Shown here: positions 34,440-43,707 of the stretch, piece after piece | Numbering within the stretch: position 1 is the first letter of the stretch | How the letters are laid out: the number at the start of each line of letters is the position of its first letter | Origin: Calditrichota bacterium | GTDB lineage: Bacteria > Calditrichota > Calditrichia > Calditrichales > Calditrichaceae | Length of the DNA stretch: 64,000 nucleotides | Direction: 5' to 3' | NCBI GenBank assembly: GCA_024278755.1 | Contig: JAJRSO010000020.1 | Location: 1-64,000, forward strand | Notes under the pieces: generated by a model | Databases searched by the model: none | What the model was told of the DNA's origin: nothing | Seen by the model: only the letters and a program-made list of their open reading frames with translations | Translations under genes and position numbers: made by a program

Positions 34440-37046
34440 ATGCGACTCAGGTTTTTAGTTTATCTTGTTTTATATTTACCGCTGATTTTGACGGCGCAAA
34501 ACCTCAAAGCGCCACAGGATTATTTCGGTTTTCAAATGGGCGCGGATAAAAAACTGATAGACTGGTCGCAAATTGAAGGCTATTTTCGCTATCTGGACCA
34601 GGGCTCGGACAGAATACAGGTTGTCGAACTGGGTAAATCCACCCGGGGACGGCCTTTTATAGCCGCGTTTTTTTCTTCCGCGGATAATTTAAAGAATCTC
34701 GATACCTACCAGACCATTCAGCAAAAACTAGCCTTCCCCTTTGATGTGGAACAGGAGCAGGCTACGCAGTTGATTGCGGACGGTAAACTGGTAATGTTGC
34801 TGAGCCTGAATATTCATTCCACGGAAATCGCTTCCAGTCAGGAATCGGTTGAACTGGCCTACGAACTGGCAACCCGCACCGATGAAAAGATAAGCGCAAT
34901 ACTGGATAACGTGATTTTGATTCTGATTCCCTCGCTTAATCCCGACGGACAGGAGATGGTAACCAAATGGTATCGGAAGCATCTCGGCAGCGAATCCGAA
35001 GGCGCGCGGCTTCCCGGTTTATACCACTATTATGCCGGGCACGATAACAACCGCGACTGGTTTATGTTTAATCTGAAAGAAACCCGCTTAGTCGCCCCCC
35101 TTTTATATCGGCAATGGTTTCCGGAAATTGTCTATGACCAGCATCAAATGGGCTCTGCGGGGCCGCGAATGTTTCTGCCGCCGTATAAAGACCCCATCAA
35201 TCCCAATGTCTCTTCCGTCTTGCTTTCCGAAGTGAATATGCTGGGTAAATACATGACCTCCGAAATGACCGAGCAGGGATTTTCCGGCATTGTCAACGGT
35301 ATGATGTTCAATTCTTATTTTGAAGGCACTATGTCCAAAACCCCGCTTTGGCACAACATGATTGGTATTTTATCGGAACTCGCCAGCACGCGCATGGCCA
35401 CCCCCCTGTACTTTCCGCGGGGCAGTCTGGGCAGGTATGGCGCGGAAATCAGCCGCTATGCGCGGGGCGCGGAATTTTTAAATCCCTGGCCGGGCGGCTG
35501 GTGGCATTTGCGCGATATAATCGAATATGAAAAAGCAGCCGCCTATTCCATGCTGGGTTTTGCGGTTCGGTTCAAAGAAAAAATAATGTCTAATTTTTAT
35601 AAACTGAATAAAGAAAACATTGCCAAAGGGCAGAGTAGTCCGCCGTACCACGCTGTAATTCCGGCAAAGCAGCACGATCCCGGTTCCGCGGCGTTGATGC
35701 TGCGGCGGCTCAAAATGGGCGGTGTGAACATCTATCAGGCGCAGGCGGATTTTACTTACCGGGGGAAAAAATACGAGCGCGGCGGTTACTTCATCCCTTT
35801 GGCTCAGCCGGCCCGGGCTTACATCAAAGATTTGTTTGAAGTACAAAAATATCCCGATTTGTTCGAATATCCCGGTGGTCCACCTTCCCGGCCTTACGAT
35901 TTTACAGGCTGGACCCTGCCCCTGCAAATGGGCGTAAAGGCGTTTTTAAGCGAAGAAGCAATCGATGTGCCATTAAAGACTTGCAGCAATTTTACATTTG
36001 GCCCGCTTGTGCAGGAAATAAGCGAAGCCCGCTACTATCTGGCGGAAGCCCGTTATAACAATGCCTATGCCCTAATCAACGATTTGCTTTACGACGGCAT
36101 AACGGTTTACAGAAGCGCACAAAACGGAGATACAGCGGCCGGAACTTTTGTTATTCAAAACAAAAGCGGTCTTTTAAAAAAGCTGAACGCCTTATCCCGA
36201 AAATATCAGGTACCGCTAAAGGGTAGCGCCGTCAACCCCGTGGTAAAAGGGTGGGATTTGAAACAGCCGCGACTGGCTATTTACCAGCCCTGGCGCGCCA
36301 ATATCGACGAAGGCTGGACACGGTTGGTGATGGATAATTTTAAATTTACTTACCGTGTGGTGCATAATAACGATATTCGTAAAGGCCGACTGAACCAGAA
36401 ATTCGACGCCATCATTATTCCCGAAATGAGTACGTCTCAGTTATTGGAAGGTAAAAACAAACGGCCCGATGAAAAAAAAGCGGCCGAACCGCTGATTGGC
36501 GCTGCCCGGATGCCGGAAAAATTTCGCGGTGGAATCGGTAAAGAAGGCGTGCAGGCCTTAAAGGATTTTGTAAAATCCGGCGGTACTTTAATTACCCTGG
36601 GGAAATCCTGCAATTTCGCCATCGACAAGATTCGCGTGCCTGCCGTGAATGTGCTGAAAAAGAAAAAGCGTAAAGAATATTTTGCTCCGGGGGCTCTGCT
36701 GGAAATGCAGTTGGATACTTCGCATCCGCTGGCTTACGGAATGGAATCGAACGTAGCGGTGCGTTTTACCAGTAGTCCGGCCTTCCGACTGCTCCCGCAC
36801 AATCAGGAAAGCCTTGCCGTGGGGTATTTTAACGAAGACAATCCGCTATTGAGTGGCTGGCTGATTGGCTCATCCTTACTGGCCGGTCGCACAGCCCTAG
36901 CCGAAATAGCCGTTGCCAAAGGACGGGTCATTTTATTCGGTTTTCGCGTACAGAGTCGCTCGCAAACTTACGGAACCTTTAAACTGCTGTTCAATGCCAT
37001 TTTGCGCAGCGCGATGACGCCGATAAATAAAAACGCAAGGAACTAA
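34440..37046 (+). CDS. exported M14-family zinc carboxypeptidase with C-terminal amidotransferase-like domain
   Basis: An 868-residue protein with a short signal peptide (ending LILTAQ). The M14 domain spans about residues 30-380: His126 and Glu129 in NIHSTEIASSQE are the first zinc ligands, SLNPDGQEM is the conserved turn, and YDQHQMGSAGPR supplies a later His. Residues about 620-860 form a second alpha/beta domain (FDAIIIPEMS, GIGKEGVQALKDFVKSGGTLITLG) like the ThuA/class I amidotransferase-like modules attached to such peptidases. It would trim C-terminal residues from peptides made by the C25 peptidase. It lies 13 bases downstream of that gene. Confidence 0.85.
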   Translation: MRLRFLVYLVLYLPLILTAQNLKAPQDYFGFQMGADKKLIDWSQIEGYFRYLDQGSDRIQVVELGKSTRGRPFIAAFFSSADNLKNLDTYQTIQQKLAFPFDVEQEQATQLIADGKLVMLLSLNIHSTEIASSQESVELAYELATRTDEKISAILDNVILILIPSLNPDGQEMVTKWYRKHLGSESEGARLPGLYHYYAGHDNNRDWFMFNLKETRLVAPLLYRQWFPEIVYDQHQMGSAGPRMFLPPYKDPINPNVSSVLLSEVNMLGKYMTSEMTEQGFSGIVNGMMFNSYFEGTMSKTPLWHNMIGILSELASTRMATPLYFPRGSLGRYGAEISRYARGAEFLNPWPGGWWHLRDIIEYEKAAAYSMLGFAVRFKEKIMSNFYKLNKENIAKGQSSPPYHAVIPAKQHDPGSAALMLRRLKMGGVNIYQAQADFTYRGKKYERGGYFIPLAQPARAYIKDLFEVQKYPDLFEYPGGPPSRPYDFTGWTLPLQMGVKAFLSEEAIDVPLKTCSNFTFGPLVQEISEARYYLAEARYNNAYALINDLLYDGITVYRSAQNGDTAAGTFVIQNKSGLLKKLNALSRKYQVPLKGSAVNPVVKGWDLKQPRLAIYQPWRANIDEGWTRLVMDNFKFTYRVVHNNDIRKGRLNQKFDAIIIPEMSTSQLLEGKNKRPDEKKAAEPLIGAARMPEKFRGGIGKEGVQALKDFVKSGGTLITLGKSCNFAIDKIRVPAVNVLKKKKRKEYFAPGALLEMQLDTSHPLAYGMESNVAVRFTSSPAFRLLPHNQESLAVGYFNEDNPLLSGWLIGSSLLAGRTALAEIAVAKGRVILFGFRVQSRSQTYGTFKLLFNAILRSAMTPINKNARN

Positions 37047-37047
37047 A

Positions 37048-38580
37048 ATGTATCTGAAACGATTGAACCTGCTTTTTCTGTTTAGCGGGCTTCTGTTTGG
37101 CGCAAATTTAAAGACGCCGCTGGAAGAGAATGGTTTTACCCGGTTGTCGTCGCATACGGAAATGATGCGCTACTTAAAAATGCTGGACAGGCAAAGCGAT
37201 GCGCTTCGTCTGTCTGTTATCGGGCAATCCGTACAGGGGCGAGAAATTCCCGCTCTTTTTTTTAGTCTTGATAAAAAAAATGCTGTTAAAAGCGAACAAA
37301 AACCGCTGCTACTCGTCTTTTGCCAGCAGCACGGCGACGAACCGTCGGGTAAAGAAGCGGCCCTGATACTGGCCCGTTATCTAACCGCGGAAGGGAAGAG
37401 TCTGTTGCAAAATCTGGATTTGATTATGGTTCCCCAGGTGAATCCCGACGGCGCGGAAACAGGCAGACGGCGCAATGCCAATAAAATGGATCTGAACCGC
37501 AATCATGTCATCCTGAGCGAACCGGAAACGCAAGCCCTGCAAAACCTGTTTTTGGATCGGATGCCAGAGGTGACCCTGGATATTCACGAATACAATGCCT
37601 TAAAAAAGAGCTGGCTGAAACAGGGGTATGTAAAAGACGCCGCAGAAATGCTGGGCGGAGTGACCAATGTAAATATCGATACGTCGCTGATGGTATTTTC
37701 GCGCCAAACCGTAATTCCGGCCGTGGGTTCCCAAATTCAGGCGGATGGATTTACCTTTCACCGTTACCTCGTCGGGTCGCCTTTTAACGGCGGCCGGGTC
37801 CGTTACAGCACAACCAATGTGAACGACGGGCGGCAGAGCATGGGTATTTACAATACGCTGTCTTTCATTATCGAAGGCAAACGCTACGGAGATGTGCTGA
37901 ATAAAATTAAACAGCGCGTCAGGGGACAGTTTTCCGCGCTAAAGGCTTTTATCCGGGTTATCGGGCGGAACGCAAAGCAGATTAAAGAACTTGTGCGCCG
38001 CGCGCGTCATAAATGCATGCGGTCAGAGCCGGGTGATTTAAGCCATATTCAGATGGAATACTATGAAAACCCACAACAAAAAAGCGTTCGTTTTCCGGTA
38101 TTTGAATTTGCCCGCTGGGCAACCGTTTACAAGGAACTGCATCCTTTTGCAGCGGATGTAAAAGTTAAGAAAAGCGTTCGCAAACCCTTTGCCTATATTT
38201 TTTCTCAGGAAGAAAAGGAACTGGTTTCCCTGCTGCAGAAACACCGTATCCGTATGAAAACCATAATGAGAGACACTACGTTGAAAGTGGAGACTTACAG
38301 AATTCTGCACGTTACGCCCGGCATAAATGAAGACAAATCTACTCTGGATGTGGATACGGAACTGCGGCTTTCCGAAAAAGAAATTCACGCTGGGGATGTG
38401 CTAGTGCCGCTCGCGCAGCCAGCGTCCGCTTTAATACCACTGCTGCTGGAACCGCAAAGCACGTTTAGTGTCTGTCAAAAGCGCAACGCTTTCAAATACC
38501 GTTTTAAAAATTATTTACAGGAAGGGAAAACCTATCCGTTGATGCGTTTACCCGCCCCGTTTAAGACGGAGCTGCGGTAG
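37048..38580 (+). CDS. exported M14-family zinc carboxypeptidase
   Basis: The 510-residue protein has a signal peptide (ending LFGAN) and M14 motifs QQHGDEPSGKEA (His95, Glu98), VPQVNPDGAE, MDLNRNH and DIHEYN (His180). A possible catalytic Glu lies in SFIIEGKRYG. It is shorter than its neighbour and lacks the amidotransferase-like domain, and the two are only distant relatives. Only one base separates it from the upstream stop codon, so translation is probably coupled. Cleavage specificity cannot be read from sequence. Confidence 0.85.
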   Translation: MYLKRLNLLFLFSGLLFGANLKTPLEENGFTRLSSHTEMMRYLKMLDRQSDALRLSVIGQSVQGREIPALFFSLDKKNAVKSEQKPLLLVFCQQHGDEPSGKEAALILARYLTAEGKSLLQNLDLIMVPQVNPDGAETGRRRNANKMDLNRNHVILSEPETQALQNLFLDRMPEVTLDIHEYNALKKSWLKQGYVKDAAEMLGGVTNVNIDTSLMVFSRQTVIPAVGSQIQADGFTFHRYLVGSPFNGGRVRYSTTNVNDGRQSMGIYNTLSFIIEGKRYGDVLNKIKQRVRGQFSALKAFIRVIGRNAKQIKELVRRARHKCMRSEPGDLSHIQMEYYENPQQKSVRFPVFEFARWATVYKELHPFAADVKVKKSVRKPFAYIFSQEEKELVSLLQKHRIRMKTIMRDTTLKVETYRILHVTPGINEDKSTLDVDTELRLSEKEIHAGDVLVPLAQPASALIPLLLEPQSTFSVCQKRNAFKYRFKNYLQEGKTYPLMRLPAPFKTELR

Positions 38581-38609
38581 GATTTGTTTATAAAAGTTCG
38601 GAGAACCCT

Positions 38610-40634
38610 ATGCGCCTAAAATATTTTGCCCTAATTTTTCTTTTCGTCAGCGCCGCGATGCGGCTTTCGGCCGCTCCGAAAGGGGGCATGAATTTTATCG
38701 ACCTGCTGGAAATTCCTTCCGTAAGCAATATGATTCTATCGCCGGATGGCAGTAAGGTTCTGTTCAGTAAAAGCAAGGCCGACTGGGAAAAGAATAAACT
38801 CCTGCGCCATTTTTTCCGCATTGGGAGCGATGGCAGCGCTTTACTGCAAATGACCAATGGCAGCGGTAGCGAAAGCGGCGCGATATGGTCGCCCGACGGT
38901 AGCTGGATTGCCTTTGTTGATAAACGCAGCGACGACGATAAACGCCAAATCTATATTCTGAATAATTCCGGTGGGGAAGCGCTTAAACGTTCGGCACACG
39001 CCACTTCGGTTTCTAATTTAAGCTGGTCTCCAGACGGCGACTACATCTATTTTACGGCCCTGGAACCCAAAACAAAACAGGAAAAGAAAGACAATAAAGC
39101 AAAGAACGATGTGTTCTCGTTCGAAAATAATCTTAAGCAAAAACATTTGTGGCGTGTGCATCTTCCTACTCAGAAGGAAGAAAGAATAACGGAAGGTAAT
39201 TTTTCGGTATTGAATTACCGGCTTTCGCAAGACGGCCGACAGATTGTGTTTACGCGGGCTAAATCCCGGGTGCGTGACGATTCTGATTACAATGAAATCT
39301 GGCTGATGAATGCCGACGGAAAAAAGATGAAACGTCTGACTCATAACCGGGTTTCGGAATACGGGGCGGAACTTTCACCCGATAAAACAAAGGTTCTATT
39401 CATTAGCTGGTGCAATGCGCAATTCGAATCCTATTATAATAATAACCTCTTTATCATGTCGGCAGAAGGTGGACAGCCCCGATTGATGATGGCCGAAATG
39501 CCTTATGAGGTGCAGCAGGCACACTGGTCTGCGGACGGACGGTCGGTGTATTTTACGGCCAATATGGGTGTGCACAGCGAACTGTTTCGGCTGGATGTGA
39601 AAAGCGGGGAATATACGCAGCTTACCGACGGACAACATGCCATAAAAGGCTGGGATTTTCTTCCCCAAAAAAAACGGCATCTGCTGAAATTCGATCAGGC
39701 CGATAATCCGGGCGACCTGTGGCTTGTGCAAACGGATAAAAAGACAACCCTAAAACAGATCACGCACATATATGATTACCTTGCCCGGGATTTTCAATTG
39801 CCGAGGCAAGAGGCCATCCGCTGGAAGGGAAAAGACAGCGTAACCGTAGAAGGGTTGCTCTTTTATCCGTTGAATTACAAAAAAGGAAAACGTTATCCTC
39901 TGGTGGTAATGACGCACGGCGGACCACGATCATCGGACAGATACGGTTTTGGCCGCTGGCGCACCTATATTCCGTTTCTTGCGGCCCGTGGCTATGTGGT
40001 GCTCAAGCCGAATTACCGCGGTAGTACCGGCTACGGGGACGCCTTTTTACGGGATATGGTCGGGCATTATTTTAACCAGTCCCATCTGGATGTGCTGGCC
40101 GGTGTGGATTATTTAATTGCCCGGGGGCTGGCCGATCCGGAAAAACTGATTAAAGCGGGCTGGAGCGCCGGTGGCCATATGACTAATAAACTGATTACTT
40201 TTACAAACCGTTTTAAGGCCGCTTCTTCCGGAGCCGGTGCGGTAAACTGGATTTCTATGTACGGGCAGAGCGATACCCGTAACCAGCGTACTGCCTGGTT
40301 TGGCGGAACCCCGTGGCAAAAAAACGCGCCCATCGAAAATTACTGGAACAGTTCACCGCTGAAAGACATCTGGAAGGTAAGCACACCGACCATCATCTTT
40401 GTGGGGCAGCAGGACCCGCGCGTACCCATGCCGCAATCGGTGGAACTCTACCGTGCCTTAAAATCCAATGGTGTACCAAGCGCATTGTACGTGGCCCCGC
40501 GCGAGCAGCACGGCTGGCGTGAACTACGCCACCAATTGTATAAAATGAATGTGGAATTTGCCTGGTTTGAAAAATACGTAAACGGTCGCGATTTCCAATG
40601 GATACAGGCGCCGCCGGCTAAGAAAGAAGATTAA
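38610..40634 (+). CDS. exported S9-family prolyl oligopeptidase-like peptidase (acylaminoacyl/dipeptidyl type)
   Basis: The 674-residue protein has a signal peptide (about 1-21), an N-terminal propeller with TolB-like WSPDG repeats (about 35-390) and a catalytic alpha/beta-hydrolase domain (about 400-670). The nucleophile is Ser519 in GWSAGGHM; the acid is likely in GQQDPRVPM and the base in REQHGW. S9C-type enzymes release acyl amino acids or dipeptides from short peptides, with the propeller limiting substrate size. It follows the M14 pair by 29 bases in the same operon. Confidence 0.9.
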   Translation: MRLKYFALIFLFVSAAMRLSAAPKGGMNFIDLLEIPSVSNMILSPDGSKVLFSKSKADWEKNKLLRHFFRIGSDGSALLQMTNGSGSESGAIWSPDGSWIAFVDKRSDDDKRQIYILNNSGGEALKRSAHATSVSNLSWSPDGDYIYFTALEPKTKQEKKDNKAKNDVFSFENNLKQKHLWRVHLPTQKEERITEGNFSVLNYRLSQDGRQIVFTRAKSRVRDDSDYNEIWLMNADGKKMKRLTHNRVSEYGAELSPDKTKVLFISWCNAQFESYYNNNLFIMSAEGGQPRLMMAEMPYEVQQAHWSADGRSVYFTANMGVHSELFRLDVKSGEYTQLTDGQHAIKGWDFLPQKKRHLLKFDQADNPGDLWLVQTDKKTTLKQITHIYDYLARDFQLPRQEAIRWKGKDSVTVEGLLFYPLNYKKGKRYPLVVMTHGGPRSSDRYGFGRWRTYIPFLAARGYVVLKPNYRGSTGYGDAFLRDMVGHYFNQSHLDVLAGVDYLIARGLADPEKLIKAGWSAGGHMTNKLITFTNRFKAASSGAGAVNWISMYGQSDTRNQRTAWFGGTPWQKNAPIENYWNSSPLKDIWKVSTPTIIFVGQQDPRVPMPQSVELYRALKSNGVPSALYVAPREQHGWRELRHQLYKMNVEFAWFEKYVNGRDFQWIQAPPAKKED

Positions 40635-40724
40635 AGGGTTTAGCGTATGCACAATAGTGATGAACACTCTTTTAAACGGGGATACATACAGAGATATAAA
40701 AACAGGAAAAATGGGTTATAAATA

Positions 40725-42608
40725 ATGAATTTTAAAACAGCAGCGCTACTTATCGCACTTGGGCTGCAGGCCGGATTTGCTCAAATTGGTTCGATAGTGC
40801 AGTCCTTTTCCTGCCCGGCAGACCGTCCCACCGGCCTGACCTGGGACGGGCAGACTCTTTGGCTGGCGGATATCGGTACGAACCGGATTTACCAGATAAA
40901 CCCGGTTGACGGAAGCGTTATCCGCTCCATTGCCGGTCCGGCGGGCGCCACTATTAACGGTCTGGCCTGGGACGGTTCCCGTTTATGGTGTTCGGATAAC
41001 GGGGATGTAAATAAAATTTATCAGTTGTCCGGCGACGGTTCCGTTTTACACAGTTTCTCTCTGGAATCCGGTTCGCCGCGCGGCCTGACCTGGGACGGAA
41101 AGAATCTTTGGTACCAGGACAGCGGTTCGAATATGCTGTACAAACTGGATACCGTATCCGGAACTGTTGTACAGTCTTTTCCGGCGCCGAGCGGCAGCAA
41201 CCGCGGCCTGGCCTGGGATGGAAAGTATTTATGGACTGCGGATAAAGATTATGACGAACTGTGCCTTGTGGACACCCTGCACAAAACCGTATTTCGTATT
41301 TTACCTGCTCCGGGTACGTATGCTTACGGTCTTGCGTTTGACGGTACTTTTCTGTGGAATGCGGATTACGAAACCGACCGTATTTACAAAATTCAGCTTC
41401 GGGGTACGGAGTCATTTACAGTATTTGATTCGCTGCAGGCCGATATCCGTTTTTCGGCCACCATACGTAATGTGGGTAGCGGCAATATGGATTTGTTTAC
41501 CTATCTGGCCTGCCCGGTTAGCTTACCGTACCAACACCTGGATGATTCCCTGAATTTTCAGCCCTCTCCGGAATATTTCCATGCGGATAAATATAAACAA
41601 AAAATGGCTGTCTTTCACGACCAGCTGAGTTCCAACCAGAGCCGGGAATATCAGTATTCTGTTCCCGTGACCCTGCAAAATATAAGCTATTATTTACATC
41701 CGGACAGTGTAGGGACCGTGGCTGATATTCCCTGGGATGTTGTTAGTTTGTACACGCGGGATGATGATAAATATAAAATAAACGACCCTTTGATTGTTGC
41801 CGCCGTGCAGGAAGCTCTGGGCGGAGAAACCAATTATTACTGGCAGGTGCGTAATTTACACGATTATGTTTTGTCCCACATGGAATATTTACGCGACGGT
41901 AGTTGGGATCCGGCGCCTGAGATTCTGACAAGGGGCAATGGCTCCTGTTCGGAATACACCTTTTTATTTATTGCCCTGTGCCGGGCGGCAGGCATACCGG
42001 CCCGTTACGAAGCCGGCGGACATTTACGGGCGGAACTGCCTTATGATGATACCATTTTCCACCGCTGGGCTCAGGTCTGGTTTCCGAATATGGGCTGGGT
42101 GCCCATCGATGCGGATGCGGACGATAAAAATTTCCCTGCAAATCAGGCCCGGCATTTCGGCACAAGATTCAACGATTTATTTACAACCACACTCAGCGGC
42201 GGCGGCGAGCCGGGCTTAGGCTGGTCCTACAATGTGTATAACAGCAGCAGCGGCGGAAGCCGGGAACGCGCCAAACGGATGGAGTGGTTGCCCTACCTGA
42301 CCGATATTCGGGGAGAATCCTCAGGTCTAATTACGCATTATATGACGGTTGTAAATTATCCGAATCCCTTTAATAATGCGACCCGTATTCTTTTTACACT
42401 TTCCCATCCGGAGTATGTTACCGTTTCTATTTATAATGCGCTTGGGCAGCGGATTCGTGTGGCGGATCAGGGATACACGGTACAAAGCGGACGTTTTGTA
42501 TGGGATGGAAAAAACGACGCTGGCAGAGAGGTAAGCAGCGGAAATTACTACTATCAAATCAAAGCCGGTACGCAGGTAGTTACAGGTAAAATGCAGCTCG
42601 TTAAATAG
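40725..42608 (+). CDS. secreted beta-propeller / transglutaminase-like protein with sorting domain
   Basis: The 627-residue protein has a signal peptide (ending AGFAQ). A six-bladed-type propeller follows with recurrent LTWDGQTLW, LAWDGSRLW and LTWDGKNLW strands (about 25-225). A transglutaminase-like domain (about 320-500) has the full Cys-His-Asp set: GSCSEYTFLF (Cys408), HRWAQVWF and PIDADADD. The end is a sorting domain with NYPNPFNNATRI. Bacterial transglutaminase-like domains are mostly peptidases or amidases rather than cross-linkers. The combination with a WDG-type propeller related to the lipoprotein at 9714 is unusual. About 90 bases separate it from the previous gene. Confidence 0.85.
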   Translation: MNFKTAALLIALGLQAGFAQIGSIVQSFSCPADRPTGLTWDGQTLWLADIGTNRIYQINPVDGSVIRSIAGPAGATINGLAWDGSRLWCSDNGDVNKIYQLSGDGSVLHSFSLESGSPRGLTWDGKNLWYQDSGSNMLYKLDTVSGTVVQSFPAPSGSNRGLAWDGKYLWTADKDYDELCLVDTLHKTVFRILPAPGTYAYGLAFDGTFLWNADYETDRIYKIQLRGTESFTVFDSLQADIRFSATIRNVGSGNMDLFTYLACPVSLPYQHLDDSLNFQPSPEYFHADKYKQKMAVFHDQLSSNQSREYQYSVPVTLQNISYYLHPDSVGTVADIPWDVVSLYTRDDDKYKINDPLIVAAVQEALGGETNYYWQVRNLHDYVLSHMEYLRDGSWDPAPEILTRGNGSCSEYTFLFIALCRAAGIPARYEAGGHLRAELPYDDTIFHRWAQVWFPNMGWVPIDADADDKNFPANQARHFGTRFNDLFTTTLSGGGEPGLGWSYNVYNSSSGGSRERAKRMEWLPYLTDIRGESSGLITHYMTVVNYPNPFNNATRILFTLSHPEYVTVSIYNALGQRIRVADQGYTVQSGRFVWDGKNDAGREVSSGNYYYQIKAGTQVVTGKMQLVK

Positions 42609-42620
42609 GAGTAAATCCAA

Positions 42621-43697
42621 ATGAAAGCGATTATCTGGTTTTTGGCAGGCGTCTTTTTGGTGAGTACGCTAAGCCGCGCGCAAACGACCAACACCGAACT
42701 AAAAGATGAAATAAAGAAAGTCCGAAAATATAATAAGAACCTGGAACACCGTCTGGATAAACTGGCCAAAGTCATTGACGATGTTCGCTGGCAGCAGCGT
42801 GTGGGAAAGGTCGCTTTTATCGATAAAATTTATATCACCGGTCCGCCTAAGCGCAAAGAGAAAAACCCCACTGCGCAGGGCGCGGGTAACCCGGTAAAAT
42901 TCTGGAGTTACGTGTTTATCCCTAAAAGCGTTGACGATTCCAAAACATATCCGTTGCTCGTGTTTCCGCATGGCGGAGTACATGGCGATTTTACCACTTA
43001 CTACACCCATATTATAAAAGAATTACTGACTCAGGGATACATTATCGTTGCGCCGGAGTACCGCGGCAGCACCGGTTACGGCAAAGCCCATTATCAAAAG
43101 ATCGATTACGGCGGTCTGGAAGTGGAAGATGTTTATGCTGCGAAGAATCACATGCTTGAAAACTATGATATTGTCGATAGAAACCGAGTGGGGATCATCG
43201 GCTGGAGCCATGGGGGACTGATTGCCCTTTTTAATATATTTGATCATCCCAGGGATTATAAATGTGCTTTTGCCGGAGTGCCGGTAAGTGATCTGGTGGC
43301 GCGGATGGGCTATAAAACGCAGGGCTACCGTGATTTGTATTCTGCAGATTTTCACATTGGCAAAACCGCTTATGAAGATGTAAACGAATACCGGCGTCGT
43401 TCGCCGGTCTGGAATGCCGCAAAATTAAAAACACCTCTGCGTATTCACACCAACAGCAACGACGCCGATGTAAATGTACTGGAAGTAGAACATCTGATTC
43501 AGGCGCTAAAAGCGGAAGGTAAAAACTTTGAATATGAAATCTTTCAGAATATTCCGGGCGGGCATTCCTTTGACCGTCTGGATACGAAAAAGGCACGGCA
43601 AATCCGCTTAAAGATCTACAAATTTCTGGCTAAATATCTTAATCCGCCCAAAGTTTTAAAATCTTTAAAGGATATTCGGAACGCCGCATACAGGTAA
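42621..43697 (+). CDS. exported alpha/beta hydrolase of the S9 (prolyl oligopeptidase) type without propeller
   Basis: The 358-residue protein has a signal peptide (ending LSRAQ) and then a charged coiled-coil-like stretch (about 22-60). A catalytic domain with S9 motifs follows: VFPHGGVHGDF, PEYRGSTGYG, GWSHGGL (nucleophile Ser196), SNDADVNV and GGHSF (His). It lacks the N-terminal propeller that limits substrate size in S9 enzymes, so it may accept larger substrates or be an esterase. The helical segment could mediate oligomerisation. Confidence 0.85.
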   Translation: MKAIIWFLAGVFLVSTLSRAQTTNTELKDEIKKVRKYNKNLEHRLDKLAKVIDDVRWQQRVGKVAFIDKIYITGPPKRKEKNPTAQGAGNPVKFWSYVFIPKSVDDSKTYPLLVFPHGGVHGDFTTYYTHIIKELLTQGYIIVAPEYRGSTGYGKAHYQKIDYGGLEVEDVYAAKNHMLENYDIVDRNRVGIIGWSHGGLIALFNIFDHPRDYKCAFAGVPVSDLVARMGYKTQGYRDLYSADFHIGKTAYEDVNEYRRRSPVWNAAKLKTPLRIHTNSNDADVNVLEVEHLIQALKAEGKNFEYEIFQNIPGGHSFDRLDTKKARQIRLKIYKFLAKYLNPPKVLKSLKDIRNAAYR

Positions 43698-43707
43698 GAG
43701 GTATAAA

